A stretch of 64,000 bases of DNA from Absidia repens (lineage: Eukaryota > Mucoromycota > Mucoromycetes > Mucorales > Cunninghamellaceae), in contig MCGE01000013.1 of NCBI GenBank assembly GCA_002105175.1, positions 186,001 to 250,000 of the forward strand. Reading direction: 5' to 3'. This document shows positions 11,823-23,516 of the stretch, piece by piece. Under the pieces are notes generated by a model that saw only the letters and a program-made list of their open reading frames with translations, was not told the origin of the DNA and ran no database searches. Within the stretch, counting starts at the first letter, position 1; every line of letters begins with the position of its first letter. The position numbers were made by a program, and so were the translations under genes.

Positions 11823-12720
11823 CCAATGACGATGAATCATCCAGTATCAAAGCCTTTACTCTTCCAGGTTCCATGGATTTTCGTCGTTTTGCGCCAGCTA
11901 ACACCAAATTCTCTGGACGATCAATGAGGTATTTATCTTCAGGGAGTCGTTTTCCTTGGCTTTTACAATTGGTGATCCATAACAGATTAACAATCTTACA
12001 TTTGTTATGAAGCGCTTTCTTTACATTGATTGCCGATCCATTCTTGTAAATCAAATGAGTGACGGTGTCTATATATCAATATGAAGTAAGTAACTGCTAT
12101 TGCCTTCCAAATATTGCCTTTTATAATAAAAATACCTGCAAATGTTTTTCGAGTCTAAAAGAAAGTAAAGAAATACCATAGTGTTAAATAGATCCCATAC
12201 TGATGAATGAGTTGCCCAATGTATGACTTACCTTGGCACCCATAGATTTCAAGGCCATTTCAAAGTTTTGCGAGACGTCATCACCATCTTCAGTACTATG
12301 AGATAGTTTTTAGTAATCCAAGTAAATAGGGTAGCTTTGTTTTATCTAATACAGCATAGACATAATTGATGTTTCTTACCGAATATCAAGACAAGCTACC
12401 ACACCATTCAAACAGTTTGCGGTATCTTTTGCAGTATTGAGTAAATTTGCTGGCGAGGAAGATCGTTGGAGATCTGAAGTCGGTTTATTTAAATACGGCG
12501 TTGGTGGAGTAATAGGAATTTGAGGTGATAACGTTGATTGAGTTGTAATGACTTGAAATAGCGGAGATGGTGAGTTGGATTGCTGCTCTGTATCGATTGT
12601 TGCTTGGTGAGATGGTCGATTAACTAGTCGTCTTCTTCCATTCAACACTGGCAAGGAAGCGCGTGAGGTTGGTATTTGTGAAGTTGTGTTCGAAGGTAGT
12701 GTTTTGAATTTGTGAGACAT
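10198..12720 (-). CDS. Microcephalin (MCPH1)-like protein with three BRCT domains
   Basis: Eight exons (12720-12380, 12295-12232, 12154-12136, 12068-11820, 11735-10883, 10798-10770, 10675-10603, 10507-10198) encode 645 residues. An N-terminal BRCT (about residues 100-190) includes VVACLDIRTEDG, MGAKTRKTFADTVTHLIYKN and VNLLWITNCKSQGKRLPE. A long Ser/Pro/Arg linker follows. It ends in a second BRCT (IPTIVMTSMNEQ through DETTTHVIVGCQRRTQ, LLYGTWLVTPDWLLDS) and a third (LVKKAGGYVVDN to ENWLLDSIEHWRCK). One N-terminal plus two C-terminal BRCTs is the layout of animal microcephalin, a chromatin and DNA-damage protein whose tandem BRCTs bind phosphopeptides. Orthology is inferred from layout and motifs. 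Exon 3 is a 19-base microexon, and an AT repeat lies in the fourth intron. Confidence 0.85.
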
Positions 12721-13869
12721 TATATAATATAGTATAATATATATAAATATCAGGCAAGAAAGACAAGGAACCGAAAAAGAAAGAGAAAAGAAAAAGATAC
12801 CTGCTTTTTTTTTGTTTTTTCTGGGACGCGAGTAGAAAATAATAAAAAAAGAACCGCCGTGCCAAACTTCAATGTCCGAAATTTGGTGTGTTATCCTATA
12901 TGTCCAACTAACATTTGTTCTATCCAGTGGGGAGGTATATGCTCCCCAATCAATTTTTCACGTAGGTTATTTTTTACTCTGACAAAAAACATTATATAGT
13001 CCATATGAATTCCCTAGATTGACTTGCGTTAACTTGACGTGCATTATAAAAGTCAATTGTACCTGAAATTAAAATAAAAATGCTAGTGACCCCAGCATAT
13101 CACGTCCCTGTATATTTTTTGCATTGTCATAATTTTGATCTGAATTTGTTGGCTACTGCCAATTATGGTCATGTATACATGACTGAGAGAGGCAGTAACC
13201 ATATTGTTGATAATTATTCTATACATGGGTAATCATTTAGAATTCCATGACTACACCTTGTTGATAGTGTCGTAGCAATACTGTATTTCGATATGATGCA
13301 ATTTAGCAGGAACGTAAAAAAAAAAAAGATTGGCTCTTCCGTGAATTGCGAAGATTATTTATTTTAATTGGCAATAAGGTGTTCACCCATATAATATGGC
13401 ATTAAAGATGAAATGAGAAAAAGGCATGTGATTCGAGTTTTTCTCGTTTTTAAAAAAACCCCTTGGGCATTTAAGAGTAGCTGGTATTGGCTATGGGTCC
13501 GACGATTTGCAACAACAGCAGGGCTACAGGAATGCTATGTGGTTAATCTAAACGTGAACCTTCCAGTGCGCATCAATTGGCATATTTTTTATGTGTCCTT
13601 CGCTGCCCTTTTACCATGCATCGACCACGACCATTTTATGGATCATTCAAAAAATCTCGCTCTCACCTATATTCAGAGCATCAGTACATTACAGCAATTG
13701 GCGTGCCGAGTGCAACGACTCGTAGCTGTTGTCACATAGTATACCAGGTCTTGTTTTTGCACTCAGACACTGGCTTCTTTTTTCTACACTCATCAACGCT
13801 ATACAACGCAGCGCAGTACATTAAGCATATACTCATTCGACAAGGCAACCAAGACGATGTGGAGAAGAG
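12721..13869. other. Intergenic, no supported gene
   Basis: Promoter side of the BRCT gene, then AT-rich DNA. A 108-codon open frame at 13413-13739 has no splice partners, no recognisable motif and atypical composition, so I do not call it. An A-run lies near 13317-13329. Confidence 0.4.
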
Positions 13870-14950
13870 TAAAACAAAAAGACATATTTTATTTATGTGT
13901 AAATATATGCTATAATAATTAAACTAAACTCCTCTAATGATAATACATTGCTGTACAGTACTATGCCATATATCTTAATGTGAGGCGTGTAGGGATTGTG
14001 GGTGAATGTGGAATATGTGGTATATGCAGAGTGTGTGGGGTGGAAGTAGTTTTATCGCAAAATAAGTTTAACCTCAGATATGCACTAGCGCAATCAAACA
14101 GTGCGGGATATCCTACAGTGAGTGACGAACTATTCTACGGTGCAGTGGGTAAACTAAAGCAGGTCATATTGCTCTATCTTATCTGCAAACGTATCATGAG
14201 AAGAGAGCAACTGTGCTGATAACGTTGAATGGGGGAAGTCGCTGTCATTATAGAGAATCACCAAGTTGATCATGTTGTAAGATAAAAGGGAAAGAGGAAG
14301 GCTTCCTTTTTATATTCACCGAAAAGAAACAAATTCGCAAAACCAATCCTCGTGAGAGACTAAAAAATAAAATAACCAATTCAAATCCCGCCCACGTGAA
14401 TATTTATTTACTCCCGCTTTTTATTTTTTTCGTCTCTCTTTCCTTTTTTCTTTCTTTTTTTTTTCATCACCATTCAACCTCCATGGAACCATCTTAAATT
14501 TAGAATTGTATCAGGACTAGTTTAGAAGTGTTTTCCGCTCAGGGATTACGACATGCATGAGGAAACCCTTTCATTTTGGATCTAGGATTTAGAACCATTA
14601 GTTCGCTTTTTAAAGCCTCCATTAGCTTAGTTTAGTATTAGTTTGTCCATAGTTTGTATCAGCATCTGAATAAAATATGTCTCTTTTTACTTGCTTCAAT
14701 GCAAAATGCCCCCAAAATCTCTTTCATGTCTTCTGTAATAGATCCCGATGTTACTACCATTACTCTTTCTGATGTGTGTACGCATTGTTATTGTTCAATA
14801 AGACATATTCCTATAGTCTTTCCCATGTGTTGTACATTATATTAGCTCCCATTTTATAATAGTCCCTTTAGATTAGTACTGACCATTCTTCAGATCTCAC
14901 TATATTTTCCCTCATGCTTCCTTATTACAATGACCCTGGTTATTTTTTTT
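13870..14950 (+). repeat. Dispersed non-coding repeat, copy R2 (plus orientation)
   Basis: Sense copy on the plus strand, about 1.1 kb. An upstream part has CTACAGTGAGTGACGAAC and a CGCAAAACCAATC (CCAAT-like) stretch matching copy R5. Then come TCAAATCCCGCCCACGTG ending at 14398, a pyrimidine-rich spacer, GGACTAGTTTAGA near 14514-14526, GGAAACCCTTTCATTTTGGA at about 14560-14580, and AATAAAATATGTCTC at about 14670. It is not coding. Confidence 0.8.
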
Positions 14951-15745
14951 TTCGAGTGTCAACAGCACGCTTCAAAACAAAAAAAGCATGCCTTTTATTA
15001 GCCAAACTCTGACGCATCGGGAAATAAACAATGTAGCCATTGCAGTTGCTTTTTAGTATTTTACCAACACGTACTCTCTATTTTCTCCCCGCCCCTTCCA
15101 ATTGTTGGCAGACTTAATTTACGTTGTAGCAAAGAAGGTCATAGTTTTGTTCAACCACTCATATAAATGATTCTAATTTTACTGCGCGTGTAGTCGTCAC
15201 TACAGAGCATTTTGCACCCAAGTCATATCGTTAATGCTACCTCCGCTAGACTCAACATATTGTATTTATTCAATTCACTTTTTTTTTTTTTTTTTTTTTT
15301 GGGTATATGGCAATATATATATATACAAGTAAATAAAGCAAAAGACCGACTACTTAGATACAAAATGGTGAGGGGTTCCCCATATGATCAAAAGACCCAG
15401 TAAATCAAAAATCGAAAAGATTAATGTTTACCTCACTGTCTCACTGAACTGCACCACATAGTTGTTGTTGTTATTTTGTTTTTGTTTTTTTTTGATGGGA
15501 GGAAACCGACGGCCATCGTCATTGTTTTCTTCGTAGTTAAGGGATATGCGAAAAAAAAAAAAATTAAGGGAACGATGATGTGAGCTACTAACTAAGAATA
15601 GTGATGATGATCATGTAGGAAGCGGAATCCGGCAATAAAAAAGGAGACCACTTGGTGGCGGCGGCGTTTGCGATTTTGTTTTTTTTTTTGTTTTGACATA
15701 CAACTCCGATGCTTTGCATGAGTGTCGTTACATATAAAGAATGCC

Positions 15746-15780
<35 letters not shown>

Positions 15781-15805
15781 TTCCCTTTGACAATCAAAAA
15801 AAAAA
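14951..15805. other. Intergenic, C2-gene promoter side
   Basis: T-rich and A-rich runs, including T-runs at about 15279-15300 and 15750-15777, and a short TA repeat near 15314. No gene found on either strand. Confidence 0.5.
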
Positions 15806-16607
15806 ATGTTTTCTCATCACAAAAATCCTGAAGGCGTTTTACACGTTACTGTCGGTAAGAGGATATCAATTATGGTGTGGTGACCAACCATGCATCCATT
15901 TATCACTCATCATTGCCCCTGTTTCTTTTTGCTGTTGCATATAGTCGAAGCAAGAAAGCTTCATGGAGAAGACCTTGTTGGAAAGGTACGTATAAAAAAA
16001 GAAGATTATTATGTACACGTACACAAAGTAAAGCAAAATATATGCACTTCATTTATTTATTTTCTTCCATTTGTCGTCATATTGTGTTTTATCACTCTTT
16101 TTCTAGAATGATCCTTATGTGTAAACAAAACAAAAGACAGGAAGAACGAACAAACGAAGAACTCATTTTTTTTCTTAAAAAAATTGTATATTGGTATGAT
16201 AGTGAATTCTGGATTGATAGCAAATATAAGCAACGTACTAAGCAATTGTCCGACACCAATAACCCTGTGTTTAACGTATGAAACACCAACTATAAAAAAA
16301 GCAAAAAAAATCATAATCATAAATCAACACAATAACCCTGTGCATGACTGATTTCTTTGTTGTTTACAATATTTCTTAGCAAACATTTACTTTCCCACTC
16401 GCTCAAAATTCACGTGATAGCAAGTTGCATTTCCAAGTTTATGACAAGGATGTGGTTGGCTCTGACAAAATAGGTGATGCAACGGTGGACTTTGCTGAAG
16501 TGGTTAGTCACAATCGTCATATCGATGATTGGTTCAAGCTTTCTGGAATGACCGGTCTTCGAAGCCATGGTGAGCTACATTTATCCATCTCCTTTGTACG
16601 TCAATGA
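15806..16607 (+). CDS. Small single C2-domain protein
   Basis: Five exons (15806-15854, 15945-15985, 16107-16120, 16203-16275, 16380-16607) give 134 residues that are essentially one C2 domain. Visible signatures are the opening strand GVLHVTVVEARKLHGEDLVG, then KNDPYVEFWIDSKYKQRTK, the NTNNP-like segment (DTNNPVFNQTFTFPL), and LHFQVYDKDVVGSDKIGDAT. The Asp residues in GED, NDPY and YDKD sit where calcium ligands occur in C2 domains, so calcium-dependent phospholipid binding is plausible. No transmembrane segment or signal peptide is present. Exon 3 is a 14-base microexon carrying NDPYV. The partner or pathway is unknown. Confidence 0.88.
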
Positions 16608-16977
16608 CATTGATCAGTTGGTGTGTGTGTGTGGACTTCTTTAGGAATATTCCTTACAAAAAACACATGCTACACAATACCCCAAACTTCCCCCTCTAGT
16701 ATATACACATACATATCATGTATTGCGATTTATATATATATGTCTTTTCAAATAAAAAAAAAAGTCGTATTTGTGATATCAAATGTCAAGTGCATTTTTT
16801 ATTGATAAAGATAAAAAAAAATACAATACAAAAGCAAAGCAAAAATCTAATAAACTACTATGATGGGGCAAAAGAGGGAATATAATAGATGAATATGATG
16901 GAGGAAGGGGAAGATCTTCTAATTAATACGGAACAAGGGGGGGGACTAAAACTAAATAAAAAATAGGGTTGTCAATG
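16608..16977. other. Convergent 3' region of the C2 gene and the 17.9 kb gene
   Basis: Holds a TG run just after the C2 stop, an AATAAA at 16751-16756, and A/G-rich sequence belonging to the 3' end of the minus-strand neighbour. No gene seen. Confidence 0.6.
16751..16756 (+). terminator. Poly(A) signal of the C2-domain gene
   Basis: AATAAA followed by an A-run, about 145 bases after the stop codon. Confidence 0.5.
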
Positions 16978-17988
16978 TCAAACCGGCCCACGGTACACTT
17001 GATTATCTTTCCAAGTTTCAATGGTATCATCATCATCAGAATCCACAATACACGCGTCGTCTTCAAAAGGATTCACATAGGGTTGTTTTGTCAAATTTTT
17101 GTTGTTTCGCACAGCTTCTTGAAGAATAGCCAACAAACGATCATCATCATCCATCATCACCGCGACGGCATCTTCGTCACATTGGAACCCCGCTCGCAGA
17201 CCATGAAAGATATACATCGCATCGCGTTCAGCATGTCCCAATTTGTTTTCACTATCCAAACAGTGTTCCAAAATCGTCCGTGATTGTTCCAACAAAGAAA
17301 TGGTATCAATGTTTTTGTTGTTGATCGTTTTTATCAGCCCATGTTGGATTGCCGCATAATAGAAGGCGAAATAGATTTCCATCCCACCTCGTCGATCCGT
17401 ATGCTGTGGTTGATCCCGCATCACCTGTTGTTCTAATGCCGCAAGATAGTTTGTCCTCGTCTGATCAGTCGATGGCACCACAAATAAAAGGTAGTTGAGT
17501 GTATAAAATCGATGAATCACCGTCTTCCAAAACGCATGGTTGGCTGGATGTTGCTGTACAAAAGTATAGCCCAAGTTTTGTAGAAGTCGTGCAGCCATGA
17601 AGATCGCCCGGTCATGACACCTTTTATCTGTGAAAAAGAAGCTACCAAAGACATCGTCGAATCGATCCTGTTGTACTTGTTTCGATATCATCCGTAAAGT
17701 TTCAGTAAAACCTACCGTCGGCGTACTATTCGTGCGCTGCCGTTGTAATCCTTGATAGGAGGGTGAGGCAACAAGATTCTGTTGTTGTTGTCGATGGTGG
17801 TGAGGCTGTAGCTGTTGCTGTTGCTGTTGTTTTGAGAGATTGGTGACAGAGACGTAGCTTCGGGAATACGGTAGAGTAGTTGCTTGGTGGATATCAAGTG
17901 GGGGAGAAGATGAAGAGGGACGATGGTTTGATGTAAAGGAGAAGGACATAGAAGATCGTATAGAGTGAAGTTTGGTAAACATAGGCAT
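16978..17988 (-). CDS. Uncharacterised 336-residue protein
   Basis: Single-exon frame, 336 residues, ATG at 17988. A second ATG two codons on (MFTKLHS) could also serve. The first ~95 residues are low-complexity with a Q run and HHHRQQQQ. The rest looks globular and helical: ETLRMISKQVQQDRFDDVFG, KRCHDRAIFMAARLLQNLGY, FWKTVIHRFYTLNYLLFVVP, and a tail with acidic clusters (MMDDDDRLL, DSDDDDTIETW). No transmembrane segment. I recognise no family. Length, composition and a clean start and stop support a real gene. The C-terminal NPFED resembles an endocytic NPF-type peptide, which is only suggestive. Confidence 0.7.
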   Translation of the reverse strand: MPMFTKLHSIRSSMSFSFTSNHRPSSSSPPLDIHQATTLPYSRSYVSVTNLSKQQQQQQLQPHHHRQQQQNLVASPSYQGLQRQRTNSTPTVGFTETLRMISKQVQQDRFDDVFGSFFFTDKRCHDRAIFMAARLLQNLGYTFVQQHPANHAFWKTVIHRFYTLNYLLFVVPSTDQTRTNYLAALEQQVMRDQPQHTDRRGGMEIYFAFYYAAIQHGLIKTINNKNIDTISLLEQSRTILEHCLDSENKLGHAERDAMYIFHGLRAGFQCDEDAVAVMMDDDDRLLAILQEAVRNNKNLTKQPYVNPFEDDACIVDSDDDDTIETWKDNQVYRGPV

Positions 17989-18233
17989 TGTGAATGGAGA
18001 ATAGATGCTTTATGAAGAATATATACAAAAAGAGAAAGGAAGGGAGGGGGAATGTAAAAGATATTGAATCAAGATGATGGAGAAATGGAGAAAGGAGGAA
18101 GGGGGGATGAACGGGAGAAGTGGGCAAATATTGAATGAAGAGAAGGGAGGGGGTGTTCTTTATCCGAGAATAGTTTTGTTCCTTGTGATCAAAGAAAGAA
18201 TCCTACACCAAATATAGATCGATTCAACCTTTT

Positions 18234-21200
18234 CTAGTCCCGCGTTGTAACTACTTTCAAGATGGATTCTAACCGTTCACGTTGTTGATTTGTCATAATA
18301 CTGGTAAGGTTAGAGGCAGAAGAGGTAGAAGGATCCTAAAGAAAGAAGGGAAGATTAAAAAAACCTCCTCCAGCTTATAAAAATTAATACAACAGTCTTA
18401 CCAAAGCGTCCCGAATCATTTTGACCGCTCCCCCTGATAAACTCCGCTTGGGATCGACATGACAAAGTTTGACCAAATAATGCTTGTCGATATGATGTTG
18501 TGCCACCGTAGTAGATTGTTGGAGCCAAGTTGCAAAATTTCCACACTTTAAAAATTGAGAATAGAGTTCCTTCGCAGGATCAGTAGTCGATGTTCTTGTT
18601 TTGAAGGTGGATTTGAATGGCAATGGCGTTCCATGTTCTTTGAGTGATTTCATGAATTGGTCAGTTTGGAAAGGTCGAAGTTGAGGAGGTTTCATATCAG
18701 GTCCTAAAGATGTTCTAAAAGAAGTAATCGTTCAGGCTATGGCGAGTTATATTACTTTTTTCCTTTCTTTGGGTAACTTACTCTTCATTTGGAATTAATG
18801 TCTTGAAATAGCGATTTAATGGCACCAGAAACTTTTCAGTCAAATCCACAAAATGATGGCGAAGTATATTGTTAAGAAGCCAATCTACACAAGTCAAGTA
18901 AATACGAAAATCAATACCAACAACATTAGTTATGATACGAAAAATGACGCCAGTTTTTTTCTTTTACCTGCAGGGTGTCCTCGAACAGCTGCTTCTGTCA
19001 TCATTCGCAGCAAGTCTCTATCCTTTGCAACAACGCCCTTCCTTTTGGATGTGACACCCTATCATCGTAATAAAAATAAAATGAATAACGATGATATACA
19101 TACAAAATGGTGGGAGAGGTTTCTCCGTGATTACCTGTACAAAATCGTATAACACATTTGATTTCGACCCCAAGCTTGGTTTGGAAGAGCGGTTCATTCG
19201 GTGAGAGTGACTTTTGTTGTTACTGTTGTTACTGCGATGTGTAGGTAATAGTGTTCCGTCAGGTTTCCTACGGTATCAGTTATCAAGAATGCCCAGACAT
19301 GAGTGCTGGTTTGTATAAAAATCGAATCATTGCATAGAACGTTCACTTACCTTAACTGTTGTCGACCCACTCGAACGATATGTGGCCAGTGTCCGATAGC
19401 GGTATTGAAAAATGGATTGGTGACACCAAGAATCAAATTTGTTGGAGGCTATGATAAAAAAAAAAAGGAGTGGTGGGGATAAGAGTTCAAAGGTTTCCGC
19501 TACTTATTCATTACGATGAGAAACATACTTGATTTTTGTTCACGAATCCTTTAAAATCGGAATCCTGGATTGTAAAATAGGGGCGATAATCACCACAGTA
19601 AGGGATCTAATTAAAAAAAAAACCAAGTATAATTTAATTAAAAAGCAAATGGTATTTATTCATATTTTCATGTACTGTACTTACTGGATTTATTAAATCC
19701 ACCAGTGATATCACAGAATCACTACATATTCCAGGGTCAGGAGCAATAACAATAATAGGTTCGCCAAGTAGGATCAGCTCCCATAGCAGCCATAAGTCTT
19801 TGAATATATCCCTAAAGTGGAAATATAAACCACCGACAGGTAGAGAAGCCATGATCTACAAAAACAGTAATAAGCATGAATTTAAGTCACACCCCCTTTC
19901 AACGTTCTTACCTGGATATCAGGTTGCATTCTATTCATATCAAATGTAGACGTTTCTAATAATTGAGGCCTTCGAGGTTGAGGCAGTTCTACTTCTAGCA
20001 AATGTCCAAGGAATGGGAGATCCAATATGTAGCCATCCATCCTTGGGGCATGCCTAATAATAAACAACGATGGTAAGTTACCCAATCTCTTTTTTTCATT
20101 ACATTCTCTTTCTCTCTCCTTCCCCCTGTACCAACTTACCAATTAACGACGTTCATGACAGCAGCTTCTAACATAGGTTGACCAGCATCAAAGAAAGCAG
20201 GACCCAATATGGAAATAATTCGAGAGAATAAACCAACAAAAGGGTGTTGTGACAGTAAAACCAAGGATTTCTATTAAAAAAAAAGGAGGGGGATTATTTT
20301 TAGTTGAATTTTGTTGTTGCTGTTCATGCGTTCCTTACTTGAAAATAACCCCGGCGTATTGACGCATCTTTTTTTTGTCGAAAAAACACATAACCATATA
20401 AAAATCCAGCAGTTGTAGTTGGGCCTATTTATTTCCATAAAAGAGAAAAAAAAACACACACAATAAACAACATCATCCTCCATCGACATAATTTTCTGCC
20501 TTCGTTTTACCTGAAGCTGCAAATAAGGAATTGCTTGCACGCAGTCGAATAGCAAATACTTGATCTCCCACTTCAAACACATTGGAATCCGGAAAGGCCG
20601 AAAAGCAACTAAAAAACGGGGAGTTGGAAAAGGGGCGAATAAGAATTAAGACCAACATCATCATCGTTTGTTTGTTTAAATAGACTACTTGCATATTTTT
20701 CTGTTCGATAGTCGACAGTTCCATAGGAGGATAAACATAATCCATTGCTAAAGATTGAAATATAAAAAATGATGTTTTGATGAGTTCAATTATGGTAGGT
20801 AGTGCCACGTTTGTACGACAAAAACCCACGGTTTTTACCTTGGCCAATTTCGAGATCAAAATTGACTATGCAGAATCCCACCATCCATTTTCTAAACTGA
20901 GCCAAATCTTTCGGGTCCAATGATAATAAATTCATATCCACATGTTCAGTGATATCTTGTCCAAGAGTAGAAGAAACCGCACTAGACGGTGGTGCTGTTG
21001 AATTTGCTGTACATAATAATGCAGTTTCCTTGGCGGGGCTACTACTGGTGCTACTAAAATTGCTTGTTTTACAAGTGGGAGTGCTTGGCATAGGAATCAA
21101 AGAAGACTGCTGAGTTGGAGATGACGACTGTGTTGGTATTGACAGTATAGAGGCTGTTGGCGAGGAAACTGTAGAAGGTTGTAGATCACTGTCGTTGCCA

Positions 21201-21475
21201 CTGGTAGATTCAAGCAAATCAGGTTGAGAACCAGATATGCCTAAACGCCAACGCTGTAGATCGGAAGCCAAAGTAGAAGTAGAATGGTGTTTCCGTAGAG
21301 CATAATCAGATAGTACCGGAGAATCACTAATGTCAGCTTCTATTTCATGGTGACGGGATTTGTGGTGAGAGGAAGCGGATGATCTAGAGTTTTGTCTGTG
21401 TAGACTAGTTGTATCGATGTGTGGATGTCTTAGTGGTGAAGAAACTCTTGGTGAGCAAGTAAAATCGCTGTCCAT
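18234..21475 (-). CDS. DENND6: DENND6 (AVL9/DENND6 DENN-domain) Rab exchange factor
   Basis: Fourteen exons sum to 745 residues: 21475-20839, 20747-20693, 20608-20511, 20424-20339, 20270-20140, 20053-19912, 19855-19685, 19606-19529, 19448-19351, 19267-19135, 19058-18968, 18884-18782, 18714-18402 and 18335-18234. After a ~190-residue Ser/Thr-rich head comes the DENN core: [134 protein letters not shown]. Animal DENND6 proteins are exchange factors for recycling-endosome Rabs; the same role here is inferred. The second intron (20692-20609) only keeps frame with a GC donor (GCAAGT), a GC-AG intron. Confidence 0.93.
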
Positions 21476-21968
21476 GACGGTAAGGAATTTTATATATAAT
21501 TAAAAATAAAGAGAAAGAGAGAAGGTATATATGGGTATGTAAAAAAAAAAAATTGGTAGGGGCGTATGTATAAAAGAGAAAGAGATTGAAATAAAAAATG
21601 AAAATAAAGAAAAAGGAAAAAGTAAGAAAAAAAGTCGGGAACTGAAAAAATAAGGGAATATAAAGCACTACCATTACGTTGTTAAAAGTAGAATTTGACG
21701 CTGTAACAAGCCAAAGTCAACAGCCATATAAGAACAGTCAATATAAAATGGCAGTTAATAGTCAAAGGTAGAAAAAAAAACAAAAAAAAAAAAACTACAT
21801 ACACTAGAGGTGTGCTTTGCTGCATTGCACAGCGCGTGCTATACTGTGGAATTTTAAAAACTCGAGGGATCTGAAATTCAAATCCAACCTCTCTCTTTCT
21901 TTTTTTCCACACTTTTTTTTTTATTTCTCCTACCTTCTTTCTTTTAAACTATTTCTTCTTTTATACTC
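21476..21968. promoter_or_regulatory. Divergent promoter region, DENND6 / 21969 gene
   Basis: About 490 bp between two divergent start codons. It is A/T-rich with a poly(T)/poly(A) tract (21771-21794) and pyrimidine-rich leaders on both sides, as seen before most starts in this window. No specific binding site is claimed. Confidence 0.45.
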
Positions 21969-23516
21969 ATGACTTTATCCGAACACGGAGGAGACAATAC
22001 CTTTATACGCAACATACCAAGTAATACTTCGCGATCAGCCAATATTACAACAAAAAAGAAGAAGCGAACGCCTAGTCATTCTCCTCCATTCACACCAGTA
22101 TCGGAACTACAACCCAATCAATCAAACTCCAATGAATTCTCCTGGCCTATTCTTTTGGCCATTGTCCCCACTCTTGGTACCTTCTTGACTGGAAGCTCGG
22201 AAATATGGACTGATTTTGTAATGATTCTCTTGATACTTTACTATGTATACAAATGGGTGACAGGTAAGAAGCAAAAAAAAAAAAAAAAAAAAAAAAAAAC
22301 TGGCACATTATATAGATATATAAAAAAGAATGTCGTCCAAAAAAGGAAAAGAAGGAAAAAAAGGCAAAACGAAAGGGGGTTCAACTGAGAAACCAACAAA
22401 CAAATAATAACAAATCATCTGACTCTTTTTCTATATATCACCATCTTAGTACCATGGTCCTATTATGAAAGTGCAAGAAGTCGACGAATGAATCATTTTA
22501 ACGCGACTTACAACCATTCACCAGCATCAACATCAGCATCATCGTCATCGTCAACAACTGCAGCAACCCCTGATGATGGACAGAAGGGACGAGCAGCACG
22601 GGGAAGACAAGAACAAGTGGCAAATGAACTCCGTCTCCACGAATTGATAGGTTTGATATCGGTCCTTGCTTCACCTGTAGTGGCTGGCTACACTTTACAA
22701 TACAGTCGTTACTTCCTTAGTGATTACGATCGCTATATGAGCTCATTCAACGTGGGGGTGTTTGTTTTGGCTGCCTCATTGAAACCACTGTCTCATGTGA
22801 TGCTGCTCTTGCGTGAACGCACCGTGTACTTGCAAAGCGAGATCCAGGTGAACGAAACGCATGTGCAACGATTACAAACGAAATTGGATATGATGGAAGA
22901 CGAACTGGATGCATTGAAGGAAGCATTTGCTACTAAGGGTGATTTGGATCAAGTGGCCGACGATTTCAACCCTGCCCTTATGCAACTCAGTGAAGCCATT
23001 CGACGCTCGAAGAAAAAGGAACAGCTTTTACACTCGTGGTCCAAAGACAAATTTACGTTGATTGACGAAAAGGTGAAAGGCTTCGAGGAATATATTTGCT
23101 ACAAGGTTGAACAAGAACAACAACGTCTGGCCAAGAACTGGACAATCACTACTTTGGTTCTTCTGCCTCTTGTCTGGATGATCAAGCTAGTAACAAGCCT
23201 CCTTCCCCTGCCACATGCTCTCCTTGGCGCTGCACCTAATGCTACTACTGCTACTACGACGACGGCCAATACAACTACGACTCGTTCATCAACAGCTTCT
23301 TTTGATTTACCGCCCCTTCCACCAAACTCATCGTTGTCAGGCAATCATCATCATCCTTCTCACAAACATTTGACACATAGGTCTTCTTCTTCTTCTTCTT
23401 CTTCTTTACGTGGCCGTTCATCTGATGCAGTGACTGCCTCTGGAAAACATTTTGCTCATTCTGACCTATTATCTTGTCCTTCAACACCCGATCCCACCTC
23501 CAACACAGTTTATTGA
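21969..23516 (+). CDS. Membrane protein with central coiled coil, unknown function
   Basis: Two exons (21969-22263, 22450-23516) give 453 residues. Residues about 58-98 form hydrophobic segments (WPILLAIVPTLGTFLTGSSE, then DFVMILLILYYVYKWV), followed by VPWSYYESARSRR. After a low-complexity stretch comes LRLHELIGLISVLASPVVAG and another hydrophobic region (SFNVGVFVLAASLKPLSHVM). A coiled coil follows (RTVYLQSEIQVNETHVQRLQ onward), then a hydrophobic segment near NWTITTLVLLPLVWMIKL. The tail is Ser/His-rich. Similar proteins occur across fungi as uncharacterised membrane proteins, as far as I recall; no activity is known. The intron carries a long A-run. Confidence 0.8.

Noticed and set aside
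13413..13915. Two overlapping plus-strand frames of 108 and 112 codons
   Set aside because: No splice partners, no motif, composition unlike neighbouring genes, and they overlap each other in different frames.
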